Shown here in pieces: positions 16,792 to 25,755 of a stretch of 64,000 nucleotides of DNA. Both the position numbers and the translations under genes were made by a program. Each line of letters begins with the position of its first letter. Position 1 is the stretch's first letter. The notes below the pieces were generated by a model. The model did no database searches and had not been told where the DNA came from. It worked only from the letters and a program-made list of their open reading frames with translations. The stretch is from Acidobacteriota bacterium (GTDB lineage Bacteria > Pseudomonadota > Alphaproteobacteria > Caulobacterales > Hyphomonadaceae), in contig JADJRB010000001.1 of NCBI GenBank assembly GCA_016712445.1, positions 1,426,001 to 1,490,000 of the forward strand, in the 5' to 3' direction.

Positions 16792-18691
16792 TCAGGCAGC
16801 CTTCTGTCTCAAAATACCTGACGACGGACAGGTTTCCTCGTCAATCTTGTTCAGCTTCTGCTTTCGAACCAGAACTGCGGCGGAGAAAAATCTCACCAGC
16901 CGATCCATGCTCGATGAAATATCGGCAAAAGGCTTGTACTCGTCGAGGCTAAAGCCATTGAGGTCTTGAAAAAGATCAAAGACAACTTGCCGTGCTTCGC
17001 TTGAATTGGACAATGCGGCGTCAAGCTCGACTTGCGTGCGTTTTAGCTCCGGATCTGACAAGGCCTCTTGATAAAGCTTGTCGTAGTTTAGCCGCTCAGA
17101 TAGCTGCCCCAGAATTTGCGCCCGAAGATCTTCGGCAACGTTTCCTTGGTCATCGACCTTGCCGACAGTGCGTGCAATCTCGGTCAGCTTTTCATCGAGC
17201 AGCAGAAAGCTGCGACCTCCGATCGTGTCTGATAAAACGAGGTTGTAAACCTGAGCCGTATGGTTCTGGCCGTAGCGATGGATGCGTCCAATACGCTGCT
17301 CCACATCCATTGGATTCCAAGGAAGATCAAAGTTGAAGAGTATCCGGGCGAACTGCAAATTGATGCCCTCGCGACCGGCGGCTGTGCATACGAGTACGCG
17401 AGGCCCATCCTTCTGGCGGAACCGGCGTTCGGCAGCTAGCTTGGCCCCGTGATCGCCCCCTCTCAAAACAACAACACCTTGGCCGGGGAAGGCCAGGTCA
17501 ATTTCACGGGCAATCAAGTCAACGGTACCAAGGTATGTTGCGAAGATGACGATCTTCTCGTTCGGATTCTGGCGCCATAGCGTGCCCAGTCCATCGATGA
17601 GTTTCTGTGCTTTGGTTTCTCTTTGCTGCGGGAAGACTCTAAGCAGGTCTGCGATGCGCAAGCGCTCTTCTGGTAGATGAAGATCGACAGCTGCCGATGC
17701 AGCTTCCTCCGCATGGGACGCTGAATACTCGCTACCGTATGGATCGGAGGCCATCTCGAGTGCCTCCTCGTCCAGCTTCTTTACCAAACGATACCGGAGG
17801 TCTGCGAGCATGCGATCCACTTCGCTGCGTCCGATATTGTCGTGCGGTAGACCAAACTCCTGATGAATCAGCTCGCGTGCTTCGTCAGTCAGGCGTTCGC
17901 GGCCTTCAATATCTAACTCTTTGTCGCGCAAAAGGGCCTCATGCAATGTCAGCATGAGCATGCGGCGTTTCAAAGTACGCCGAACCGCTGAAAAGCTTGA
18001 AGCGGCGATCTTCTGGAATATCGCCATAAGGAACCCGAGCGCACGCCCTTGGTTGCCTTTGCGTCGAGAAAGGTTGAAGTCATCTTCCAGATACTCGCGC
18101 AGCTTCTCGTAAAAAAGCCGCTCGTCCTCGTTCATCAGAAAGGACTCGGTGTGAACCCAGCGCCGAGCAAACAGCGGCGAACCGTCAGGCCTACAAGCGT
18201 CGGCCTTCGTACGCCGGAACATCACCGTGTTGAGCCTGTGGCGGTTTTCGAGCATTTCTTCGGGACTGCCGAACAGGGTGGGATTCAAAAGCTGAGCCAG
18301 CATCCAAAATTGGAAATGGTTGCCTTGGTGCGGCGTTGCGGACAGTAGCATCAAGTCACGCGAGTGATCTTTGAGCGCTTCGGCCAACTTGTAATTTTCG
18401 GTCTTCCGCACCTTCCCACCTGTGCGGTAAGCGGTCAGGTGATGCGCTTCGTCGAAGACCACCAGATCCCAGCGCGGCGCGGCCAATAGGCGTTTAATTC
18501 GTTCCGGGCGCTTAAGTGTGTCGATACTGGCGATCAGTCGGTCGTGCTTTGCAAAAGCATTCGTCTTTCGGTCAGTGATATCACCCTCGGACCCAAATAC
18601 CTCAAAATCCAGGTTGAAGACGTCGTTTAGTTCGCGGTGCCAGTTGTTGACCAATCCAGCCGGGACAACCATCAGAGAGCGGATCAACTCT
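16792..18691 (-). pseudogene. SNF2-type helicase fragment, both ends removed by IS elements
   Basis: An open frame of 631 residues that begins at motif Ia (MVVPAGLVNNWHREL) and therefore lacks the Walker A segment and everything before it. Motif II is present (LVVFDEAHHL), followed by LLSATPHQGNH (motif III) and the second RecA lobe (KIVIFATYLGTVDLI, CTAAGREGINLQFA, NPMDVEQRIGRIHRYGQ). The family is HepA/RapA-like SNF2 helicases such as DrmD of DISARM, among other defence systems; assignment to DISARM is not proven. Coding starts at the IS21 edge (18691) and the C-terminus runs into the IS3 end, where the stop at 16792 lies inside the IS. It cannot hydrolyse ATP as it stands. Confidence 0.8.
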
Positions 18692-18856
18692 TGTCAACGC
18701 CGGGATAAAAAGGGGCCATTTGCCGGTTTAAAAAGGGGCCAGTCAGGTTCGATAAAAAGCCCCGCAGGCGAGGCTGGTTTCTTGCGCCTCGCCGGGTGTC
18801 TGGCCGGAGCGAAGCGGAGGCCAGACACACGGTGAGGCGCTGACGGTTTTCTGATC

Positions 18857-19690
18857 CTATTTCATGCGGTGCCTCCGTTTTCCGGGGGTGGATCGCTTCT
18901 GGCGCTTGCGGCTCGTGGCGAGCCGGAAGCTGTCGCCGTTCAGTTCGAGGATGTGGACATGGTGCGTCAGCCGGTCGAGGAGTGCGCCGGTGAGGCGTTC
19001 GGATCCGAACACGCTGGTCCATTCGTCGAACGGCAGGTTGCTGGTGATCAGGGTGCTGCCGCGTTCGTAGCGCTGGCTCAGGACCTCGAACAGGAGTTCG
19101 GCGCCGACCGCGGTGAACGGCACATAGCCAAGTTCGTCGATGATCAGGAGTTTGACGCTGGCGAGATGCTTCTGCGCGCGCCGGAGACGGCGCTCGTCGC
19201 GCGCTTCCATCAGCTCATGGACGAGCGCGGCAGCGGTGGTGAACGCGACGCTGTGTCCGCGCTGGCAGGCAGCAAGGCCGAGCGACAGGGCGGTGTGCGT
19301 CTTGCCGGTTCCGGACGGCCCGAGCGCAATGACATTGCGGCGCTTCTCGATCCAGTCGCAGCGGGCCAGCTCGAGAACCAGCGCCTTGTTGAGCGAAGGC
19401 TGGGCGGCGAACTCGAACGTGTCGAAGCTCTTGGTGTGCGGGAACCGGGCCTGGCGGATGCGTCGCTCGATGCTGCGCCGCTCGCGGTCGATACGCCCAA
19501 GTTCGCACAGGCGCAAAAGGTACTTCGGATAATCGGCCCGGTCACCGGCCGCCTCCATCGCCACCTTCTCATAGTCGCGTGCGAACGCCGGAAGCTTCAG
19601 GGCCTTCAGATGATTGGCGAGCAGGACCTGCGGCGGCACCGATGTCGCCGGCGTTTCCACAGCTGGCAGGGGCATGAAGTCCTCGCTCAT
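18857..19690 (-). CDS. istB: IS21 helper ATPase IstB
   Basis: 277 residues. DnaC-like AAA+ ATPase that assists the transposase and selects targets. Walker A is GPSGTGKTH, Walker B LLIIDELGYVPF, with the IstB-specific SNLPFDEWTSVFGSERLTGALLDRLTHH near the C-terminus. The ATG at 19690 overlaps the istA stop (ATGA), as is usual; a longer upstream reading has no homology-like content. Confidence 0.92.
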   Translation of the reverse strand: MSEDFMPLPAVETPATSVPPQVLLANHLKALKLPAFARDYEKVAMEAAGDRADYPKYLLRLCELGRIDRERRSIERRIRQARFPHTKSFDTFEFAAQPSLNKALVLELARCDWIEKRRNVIALGPSGTGKTHTALSLGLAACQRGHSVAFTTAAALVHELMEARDERRLRRAQKHLASVKLLIIDELGYVPFTAVGAELLFEVLSQRYERGSTLITSNLPFDEWTSVFGSERLTGALLDRLTHHVHILELNGDSFRLATSRKRQKRSTPGKRRHRMK

Positions 19691-21189
19691 GCGGCACCTG
19701 CCATACCCAGGAGACCCAGATAACTGCTTGTGCTGGTGGCGCGCACGTTGGCGCAGGGCAGATAGGGGTAGAGGCTGAGATCCAGCCGCGGCGGGCGGTG
19801 TTCCAGCTTCGCCAGCGCGATCATCTTGACGGCGTCGAAGCTTATGGCGCCGATGTCGAGTGCATGCGCGACGCTGGCCTCGACGAGCGTCTGATCGAAC
19901 GTCTCGCACAGCCGCAGCACCTGGATGAACTCGCGCCGGCCATCCTTGCCACTGCGGGCTTCCATCAGGCGCCGCATGCGATGCACCGGCGGCGACAGGA
20001 GCCACTTGTCCAGCGGTGCGGCCTGGTCCAGCGATCCGGCCTTCTGCTCGATCAGCGCAAGGTAATGCAGCGGATCATAGACGAAGTCCTCGCGGGCATA
20101 GGTGCGCGGGTGACGGGCAATCCGCTCGCCCTGGCAGATGATGTCGACCCGGTCGACATAAGCCTTGATCACCATCTCCCGGTGCGCGAAGGCCGTCGGT
20201 ACCGAGTAGTCATTCGTCTTGTAGCGCACGAGTGACAATGACGAGGCCCGGCCTGCCGTCATGTGACAGGGATCGAAGGCATAAGCGGGCCGCGCCATGA
20301 GCATCTCCGCATCCGACCTGAACCGTTCGGCGATGCTCGCCTGTTTGCCGCGAAGCACGGCCTGCTGACGCTTGGCGCACTTGTCGACCAGCATCTCATT
20401 GAGGGTCTCGAAGCTGTCAGCGACCGGTACCGGCACCATGAAGTTGCGCCGCGCGTAGCCGACCAGGCCTTCGACCTTGCCTTTATCGTTCCCCTTGCCC
20501 GGACGTCCGAACCGGTCCTCGAACAGGTAATGGCTCTGCAGGCCCGAGAACATGCTGCTGCGTGTGCGCCGGCCGTCGCCGAGGATCTGCGCCACGGCGA
20601 GCCTTGTGTTGTCATAGAGGATCGACAACGGCACGCCGCCGAAGAAATCGAACGCCGCGACATGCCCGTCGCAGAACGCTTCAGCGACCTCGGCCGGATA
20701 CGCCTTCACGAAGCACGCATCCGACTGCGGCAGGTCCATGCAGAAATAGTGAAACCGCACGCGCTTGCCTGCGATGATCGCATCCGCCTCGCCGAAATCA
20801 GCCTGCGCGTGACCCGGCTTGTGGCTCAGCGGTACAAACACTTCCTTTGACCGCAGCCGCGCCTCGGCCACGTAATTGCGCACGATCGTCGAGCCGCCGC
20901 TGAACCCGTGCTCGTCCTTCAGTCGCTCGAAGATGCGCTGCGCCGTGTGTCGCTGCTTGGAATGCACCTGCCGGTCTGCCGACAGGATCGCATCAATGAT
21001 CCCGGTGAACCCTGTCAGCTTGCGCCTGTAGATCCTGCCAGCCCGGCCATGTTCGGGCGGCACAGGAAACACCAGAATCTTGTCCACCGTCTTGCGGTCG
21101 ATCCCGAAATACCGTGCCGCCGCTCGTCGGCTCATGCCGTCTGCCAGAACGGCCCGGCGTACCTTCACATACAGTTCCACGCGCTTCAT
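19687..21189 (-). CDS. istA: IS21 transposase IstA
   Basis: 500 residues. N-terminal helix-turn-helix (GMSRRAAARYFGIDRKTVDKIL), then the integrase-type core with AQADFGEADAI (first Asp), SILYDNTRLAV (second Asp) and NDKGKVEGLVGYARRNFM (Glu). It cuts the IS ends and joins them to target DNA, acting with IstB. Intact reading frame. ATG at 21189 was chosen; a TTG at 21213 would add eight residues. Confidence 0.92.
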   Translation of the reverse strand: MKRVELYVKVRRAVLADGMSRRAAARYFGIDRKTVDKILVFPVPPEHGRAGRIYRRKLTGFTGIIDAILSADRQVHSKQRHTAQRIFERLKDEHGFSGGSTIVRNYVAEARLRSKEVFVPLSHKPGHAQADFGEADAIIAGKRVRFHYFCMDLPQSDACFVKAYPAEVAEAFCDGHVAAFDFFGGVPLSILYDNTRLAVAQILGDGRRTRSSMFSGLQSHYLFEDRFGRPGKGNDKGKVEGLVGYARRNFMVPVPVADSFETLNEMLVDKCAKRQQAVLRGKQASIAERFRSDAEMLMARPAYAFDPCHMTAGRASSLSLVRYKTNDYSVPTAFAHREMVIKAYVDRVDIICQGERIARHPRTYAREDFVYDPLHYLALIEQKAGSLDQAAPLDKWLLSPPVHRMRRLMEARSGKDGRREFIQVLRLCETFDQTLVEASVAHALDIGAISFDAVKMIALAKLEHRPPRLDLSLYPYLPCANVRATSTSSYLGLLGMAGAA

Positions 21190-21301
21190 CCTCCGCCCTC
21201 GCTTGTCCAGCAAGGGGCTATAAGGAATGGCCCTTTTTTAATCCGGCAATCCCGCCGGTCAGACCACCAATATGTGGCCCCTTTTATTACCGGCGTTCAC
21301 A

Positions 21302-21703
21302 CTGCGTTCTGGCACCTGACAAGCTCCCGCGATCCACGAAATGGGCATTCGCAACTGGCAGGTTTTGACCCCCTTTAATGCCGATCACCAGAGCCAAGTT
21401 GTCCGGCAATTCATCGCCGAAGGGAGTCATTTCACAACCAGCGCTCAATTGTCTCGAATGCGCCCCATTCCGGCCGTTGTAGCTCAGCCGCGGATCGACC
21501 GAAAGCAGACATCATTGTTGAGAAGATGGAACGGCCTCGGTTGGAGGCAATGGGGACTATATGCGACACTGGTAGTGTGAAGTGGTGCTTCGTTAACCTG
21601 ATGGGCGCGGTGCAGTTGGAGATGAGCAGGCATGTGGCGCGCAATGTCGCAGCCAAGAAGCATGACTTAATCCCCTCCCACTGGTTTGACCAAGTTTGGG
21701 ATC
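21302..21703. other. 402-base stretch between IS21 and the CBASS operon, no gene seen
   Basis: No domain-bearing frame, RNA gene or repeat was recognised. The missing 5' part of the helicase (Walker A region) is not present here, which means the IS21 insertion was accompanied by loss or rearrangement rather than simple interruption. Confidence 0.5.
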
Positions 21704-22261
21704 TTACTTCTCTCGAGGCACAAGCTTTGTCTGGATCAACCGGAATATCTCCGCCTGATAACGAGCATCGGCCAGGGCATCGTGGGTGCTGGCGAGGGTC
21801 GGCGACACTTTTTGCGCGATCCGGCTCGACCGGGTGTCCGCCCAGGAACAGCCCGTAGCTCCCATATACATCGCCTTGATGTCGAGCGCTGTGAAGCCGA
21901 ACGGGTTCTCCCCGAGAAAGCGATGGAAATAATAATTGATAAACGACCAGTCGAAGGGAGCGTTGAGCCCGACGAATATGACGGTCGCATCTTCGCCGCC
22001 CAGATCATCCAGCCATTCCGCGAATTTCTCCATCGCCAGACGGGGGTCGTCCCCGGTTTGCGCCAAAGTCTCTAGTGAGAGCCCGGTCACTTCGAGAGCC
22101 TTGGGATCGAATTTATCGCCGATCGGCTTCAGTTCGCAGGCAAAGGCCTCTTCCGGTGCAAAGACCGAGCAGGCACCGATCGAAAGCAGGCTGTATTCGC
22201 CGGGGATCGGCCCCGCAGTTTCAACGTCTACTGATACGAATAGCTCGCGATTGTCGCTCAT
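21704..22261 (-). CDS. DEDDh 3'-5' exonuclease, last gene of the CBASS operon
   Basis: 185 residues. RNase T/PolC-type exonuclease fold: ExoI with the two acids in SVDVETAG, ExoII in NAPFDWSFIN, ExoIII in STHDALADARYQA, where His and Asp complete the DEDDh set. It should degrade single-stranded DNA or RNA from the 3' end using two metal ions. The ATG overlaps the stop of the preceding candidate effector gene (ATGA at 22258-22261), so the two are co-translated. Exonucleases of this type have been listed among ancillary CBASS proteins (Cap18 in one nomenclature, from memory). Target and role in the phage response are unknown; it could be a second effector or trim a nucleic-acid signal. Confidence 0.85.
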   Translation of the reverse strand: MSDNRELFVSVDVETAGPIPGEYSLLSIGACSVFAPEEAFACELKPIGDKFDPKALEVTGLSLETLAQTGDDPRLAMEKFAEWLDDLGGEDATVIFVGLNAPFDWSFINYYFHRFLGENPFGFTALDIKAMYMGATGCSWADTRSSRIAQKVSPTLASTHDALADARYQAEIFRLIQTKLVPREK

Positions 22262-23421
22262 GAGATCAGTGGCTCCGTCGGCACGAGAGAGGGACGATTG
22301 CGGATGGCATTCCAATGCTCGCGAAAAGCACGCTTGCGCTCCTCTGCACTACCGCTGGCCTTCCAGTGAAGGCCAGAAAAAGTCGTGATGTCGAACGGCA
22401 GGCTGGCACCTTGACGTACCATGACCATGGTGGGCAGGCAGCGGCCAAGGGCATAGCCCAGTTCAAGGAAGCAATTGGGCCGCGCTCCAGTAATGTCGGC
22501 GAGAACGATACTGCTGCGGTGCAGCTTGGCGAATATCTCCTGATCGATCCGGGCATGGTCATAGGTTTGCCGTCCATCGATGACGACCAAACGATAGCCC
22601 AGCTCATCCTCGATCACCGGCTTGACGACTAGATCGAAGAAATTCTGGACGTCGTTATAGTCATCAAGGTCGGGATTGAGCAGACGAACAGCGAAAGCCT
22701 TGGGCCGTTCCAGCGCCTCAAGCAGATCGATCAGCGCGGATATGCGGTCCGGGATCAGCTGCCGGCTCGGAAAGCCGATCCGGTTGATCCAGTCATGGGC
22801 ATCGCCGTCATCCGCGATCTGGAACAAGCGACGGGTCTGACTGCTGGCCAGACCGAAATTGTAAAGCCGCCGGGCGCCCTTCGTCTCCGCGCACAAGGGG
22901 AGGTTGAGTGGCACGATTGGCTTGCCTGCATCATGATATAGGTTGGCAAGATAGAGAACGCCTTCGTCGCCGCCCAGAGCGACGAGAACGTCGCCAAAGC
23001 GCGCCTGCGCCTCCATCCGCTTGCTGTTCATGTTCCACTGCGCGGCGCTTTCGATCTTAATGAGCTGGGAGGAGCGCAGGTCGTCCCAAAGTTCGGCATG
23101 TTCTTCAGGAATCTGCTCTTCGGTCTTGTGGTGCTGCACGGCGACCACGAACGGACCCGGCACATTTGGGGGCCGATGCGCTAAATTGTCCTTCACGGCC
23201 TTCCAGATCAGCCAGTCGAAGCAGAGCGGCAAGCCATCCTCCCGAGGAGGCTCGGCATCGACCGGGATGACGAAGTTGGAGCCCCGCCGGACCAATTCCT
23301 TGATCAGCCCGGTGACCAGCGTGCGCGCGGCTTCAACGTCAGCCGTTGGGGCGATGGTGAGATCCTTGGCCACGCTGCCAGAAATATGGATGCGGCGTCC
23401 GAACAGTGGGGAGCGCGCCAT
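22258..23421 (-). CDS. Candidate CBASS effector: SLOG-like domain fused to deoxyribosyltransferase/TIR-like domain
   Basis: 387 residues. The N-terminal part (about 8-200) looks like a SLOG/LOG-type Rossmann domain: a first strand and loop RIHISGSVAKD, and later DVLVALGGDEGVLYLANLYHDAGKPIVPLN, where GGDEG (150-154) stands where LOG proteins have their nucleotide-binding GG.GT. The C-terminal part (about 245-387) has IVLADITGARPNCFLELGYALG (305-326) and LPFDI, a pattern of nucleoside 2-deoxyribosyltransferase and TIR-like hydrolases with a likely catalytic Glu-320. Reading: the SLOG-like part may sense the cyclic nucleotide and the second domain attack a nucleotide such as NAD. This is inference from motifs. 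ATG at 23421 has GGAGG seven bases upstream and overlaps the ATPase stop (TGATG). Confidence 0.65.
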   Translation of the reverse strand: MARSPLFGRRIHISGSVAKDLTIAPTADVEAARTLVTGLIKELVRRGSNFVIPVDAEPPREDGLPLCFDWLIWKAVKDNLAHRPPNVPGPFVVAVQHHKTEEQIPEEHAELWDDLRSSQLIKIESAAQWNMNSKRMEAQARFGDVLVALGGDEGVLYLANLYHDAGKPIVPLNLPLCAETKGARRLYNFGLASSQTRRLFQIADDGDAHDWINRIGFPSRQLIPDRISALIDLLEALERPKAFAVRLLNPDLDDYNDVQNFFDLVVKPVIEDELGYRLVVIDGRQTYDHARIDQEIFAKLHRSSIVLADITGARPNCFLELGYALGRCLPTMVMVRQGASLPFDITTFSGLHWKASGSAEERKRAFREHWNAIRNRPSLVPTEPLIS

Positions 23422-24317
23422 CACTTGTCCTCCATGACAGGCGAGGCATGGAGCGTCGTTGCAACCGAAAGCAGATCTTCGAACCGCAAGGCGCGATCCG
23501 GATAAGCCCGGGCCAGCGCCGTTGGATAGAGCCGGGTACGGATATCGGAATAGGTCCAGGGCGGCCGCCCCTCATGGGCGGCCGTCGCCCGCACCAGTTG
23601 CGCAATCTGCGCTGCCCCCGCATCAAGGCCTGCCAGATCCATCTGGAAGAGTTGCCCGCGCTCTTGGTCCGATGGGCGGCGAAACTCCTCGATGATGGCG
23701 GCGCGGCGCCGGAGCGCAGCATCGAGGACGGACAGACGATTAGTGCACAGGATCACGACGATCCGGCCGCCGTATTGGCGAAGGTCATCCACTCTCTGGA
23801 TCAACGTGTTGACCGCGACCTTGTCTTCATGGTGGCTATGATCCTGCGATCGAGAAGCGCCGAGACTATCGCCTTCGTCGATAATCAGAATGGCGCGACG
23901 GCTCTTGCCTGCCGCCAGGACGACCTTGTGGAAGGCTTCGGTGATGAGACTGCCCATTTCGCCGACCATACCATTGCCGCGCACCCGGTTGGACAGCTTG
24001 AACAGCATCGAATCCGAGCTTTGCCCCTCGGCGACAAGTCGGTTGGCAATACACTCTGCCGTCGCTGTCTTGCCCGTGCCGACATCGCCGTGAAAGATCA
24101 CGAGCGGATATTGCTCGGCAACGAGGCCACACAAGGCAAGCTTGCCGCCATGTTTTTGCCTGTTCCAGTCGTCCAATGCGCCGACATTGAGCAGCAGGCG
24201 GAGTTGGTCATGGACGCGGGTATAGCGGACGTCGAACCCCAGCAACCGCTTTTCGCGCGCAGCCAACACATCGCTGGGAAGCGCGACTTCGCTATCGAAG
24301 ATACTTGGCTGGCTCAT
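23421..24317 (-). CDS. cap6: TRIP13/Pch2-like AAA+ ATPase of type III CBASS (Cap6)
   Basis: 298 residues. Walker A GDVGTGKT (77-84), Walker B ILIIDEGD (143-150), sensor 1 in ILCTN (about 189-193) and arginine-finger segment ALRRRA (201-206) define one AAA+ module with a short N-terminal domain. In HORMA-type CBASS this ATPase unfolds the HORMA protein, dissociating it from the cyclase and keeping signalling off until infection. Placement directly after the HORMA gene with an ATGA overlap (24314-24317) supports this. ATG 24317 was chosen; an upstream TTG adds only three residues. Confidence 0.9.
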   Translation of the reverse strand: MSQPSIFDSEVALPSDVLAAREKRLLGFDVRYTRVHDQLRLLLNVGALDDWNRQKHGGKLALCGLVAEQYPLVIFHGDVGTGKTATAECIANRLVAEGQSSDSMLFKLSNRVRGNGMVGEMGSLITEAFHKVVLAAGKSRRAILIIDEGDSLGASRSQDHSHHEDKVAVNTLIQRVDDLRQYGGRIVVILCTNRLSVLDAALRRRAAIIEEFRRPSDQERGQLFQMDLAGLDAGAAQIAQLVRATAAHEGRPPWTYSDIRTRLYPTALARAYPDRALRFEDLLSVATTLHASPVMEDK

Positions 24318-24808
24318 GCGGCCCAATCCTTGCGCTGCATGCCATAGGCACTGCTGACATAGTTGCGCCCGCCCGACGAACTCAGACTGGAATGGCTGGT
24401 GTCATCATAGGACGCAGTCCAGCCAATCTTCAGCTTGCCGCTGGTCGCCCTGCGGGCCTCGTCGGTGTAGGCGGCAGTGTAGCTGATTACGATCCGCAGC
24501 GTCGCACCCGACAGGCGGGGCCAGAGCACGCCGCCGGGGCGGCTCGTTGTCAGACCGCCGGCATCGGTGTCAACATTGAAACGGACCGCTTTCTTCTCAG
24601 CCCCATATTGGAGCAAGGTGACATCGACCCAGGCAAGATATCCGGCCTTGGCCAGCACCTCGATATCATGGGCATAGTTCGCCGCTTCCGCGGCCGTCCA
24701 TGCGCCGGCGCTGTCGGCGATCATCATGAGATCTGCCTTTACCCGCCGCACGACATTCTCGACGTCGGTCGTCGTATAAGTGGCGGATGCGGTGCGCGTC
24801 TGACTCAT
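24314..24808 (-). CDS. cap7: Bacterial HORMA domain protein (Cap7)
   Basis: 164 residues. The sequence shows the bacterial HORMA family 1 signature: DVENVVRRVKADLMMIADSAGA, YAHDIEVLAKAGYLAWVDVTLL, SRPGGVLWPR, LRIVISYT and the safety-belt-like C-terminal stretch DTSHSSLSSSGGRNYVSSAYGMQRKDW. In CBASS, HORMA proteins bind a peptide (closure motif), then bind and activate the CD-NTase; the AAA+ ATPase reverses this. ATG at 24808 has GGAGG seven bases upstream; its start lies two bases after the cyclase stop. Only one HORMA gene is present, as in the one-HORMA type III systems. Confidence 0.9.
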   Translation of the reverse strand: MSQTRTASATYTTTDVENVVRRVKADLMMIADSAGAWTAAEAANYAHDIEVLAKAGYLAWVDVTLLQYGAEKKAVRFNVDTDAGGLTTSRPGGVLWPRLSGATLRIVISYTAAYTDEARRATSGKLKIGWTASYDDTSHSSLSSSGGRNYVSSAYGMQRKDWAA

Positions 24809-24810
24809 GT

Positions 24811-25755
24811 TCAATCCTCCACCTTGAAGCCGTGGCCGAAGAGTTCCTTCCAGACCGCATTGTCATTTTCAGCCGAAGCGAAGTTCGCCGTCTCCCACGC
24901 TTCCTGTGCCGCAGCAACGATCTGCTTACGCTCGGCCTCCGAAATCCGACTGGTCACATTGTTGAGGCTGTAGACCGGATCAAGGATTACAACCGGATCG
25001 CAGAATGACCCGAACGGAGCAGTGTTCTCAGGAAAGCTGATCTGCTCCTTGAGACCCGATTGGGCGATATAGAGAAGGAAATTGCGGAAGCGTTGCTCGA
25101 TGCTGCCCCCTTTGCCCTGCGTCGCCAGGACATGCGCCATGATCAGTTCAATGGCGAAAGACTTTAGCGGCTTGATCTCGGCATAGTTGCGCCATTTCTT
25201 CGCCATTCGGACCAGCGTCCGAAAATCGCCGTCCTGATTCTTGCGGTCACGAACGAACTGGATCTGGCACGGCGCGCAGGTCTGAACCTTCGAACCGTTA
25301 TGGATGTCATACTGCCAGCCATAGCCTGCCCGCGCAGCATCCTCGATCACGGGCACGATATCGACGCTGAGCCCCGAACCGACAAATTTTACCGTGGCAG
25401 CCTTGCGCTGGATCTCAAAATCCTCAACTGATTTGGTCGGATAGATCTTGATCAGCAGATCGTAGATCGTCGCGCTGAGGCTATCGAGGGTTTCCTTGGT
25501 CACGTCGCGGCCCGCGATATAAAATACCAGATCGACATCTACCGGATCGGACACCGTCTTACGCAGAATCGTATATTTCGCGAACGACCCCGCTTTTATG
25601 ACCTTGGTGATCTTGATTTCGGTTTTGTCCCGAACGCTCTTGCACAACTCGGTGATCAGCCGATCGACCTGTGCGTGATGCTCTTTCCGCTTATCTGCGG
25701 GCAAGCGCAGCACATTACTGTCATAGTATCGCAATTCCGCGTTACTCAAAGCCAT
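24811..25755 (-). CDS. CBASS cyclic-oligonucleotide synthase (CD-NTase)
   Basis: 314 residues. Pol-beta-like nucleotidyltransferase: the G-S motif is in KAGSFAKYT (Gly-56, Ser-57), the metal-binding acids in DPVDVDLVFY (Asp-73 and Asp-75) with a third acid in LSVDIVPV (Asp-132), followed by the helical OAS1-C-like half. CD-NTases make cyclic di- or trinucleotides on phage infection. HORMA/TRIP13 partners usually go with clade C or D enzymes (CdnC, CdnD); which one this is, and its product, cannot be decided by eye. First gene of the operon; ATG 25755 follows an AAAGGGGTGGGG stretch and gives the expected N-terminus. Confidence 0.92.
   Translation of the reverse strand: MALSNAELRYYDSNVLRLPADKRKEHHAQVDRLITELCKSVRDKTEIKITKVIKAGSFAKYTILRKTVSDPVDVDLVFYIAGRDVTKETLDSLSATIYDLLIKIYPTKSVEDFEIQRKAATVKFVGSGLSVDIVPVIEDAARAGYGWQYDIHNGSKVQTCAPCQIQFVRDRKNQDGDFRTLVRMAKKWRNYAEIKPLKSFAIELIMAHVLATQGKGGSIEQRFRNFLLYIAQSGLKEQISFPENTAPFGSFCDPVVILDPVYSLNNVTSRISEAERKQIVAAAQEAWETANFASAENDNAVWKELFGHGFKVED

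Larger units (their letters stand above)
15341..16811 (+). mobile_element. IS3-family insertion sequence (1,471 bp)
   Basis: Bounded by imperfect terminal inverted repeats: TGAGACAGA...CTTAAGGAGG from 15341 and the same on the opposite strand from 16811. It carries overlapping orfA and orfB. The flanking triplets differ (CTG on the left, AAA on the right), so there is no target duplication. Both neighbouring genes are broken at its tips. Confidence 0.9.
18692..21301 (-). mobile_element. IS21-family insertion sequence, copy 1 (2,610 bp)
   Basis: Ends carry TGTNAACGCCGG from 18692 and, on the opposite strand, from 21301. Each end has a second internal copy of an AAAAGGGGCCA-like box, as expected for the repeated IstA binding sites of IS21. 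Contains istA and istB. No flanking duplication is seen (AACTCT on the left, CTGCGT on the right), and the left end abuts a broken helicase gene. Confidence 0.9.

Noticed and set aside
16792..18691. An intact DISARM system
   Set aside because: Only a helicase fragment is present. No drmA, drmB, drmC or methylase gene lies in the window, and the fragment has lost its ATP-binding motif.
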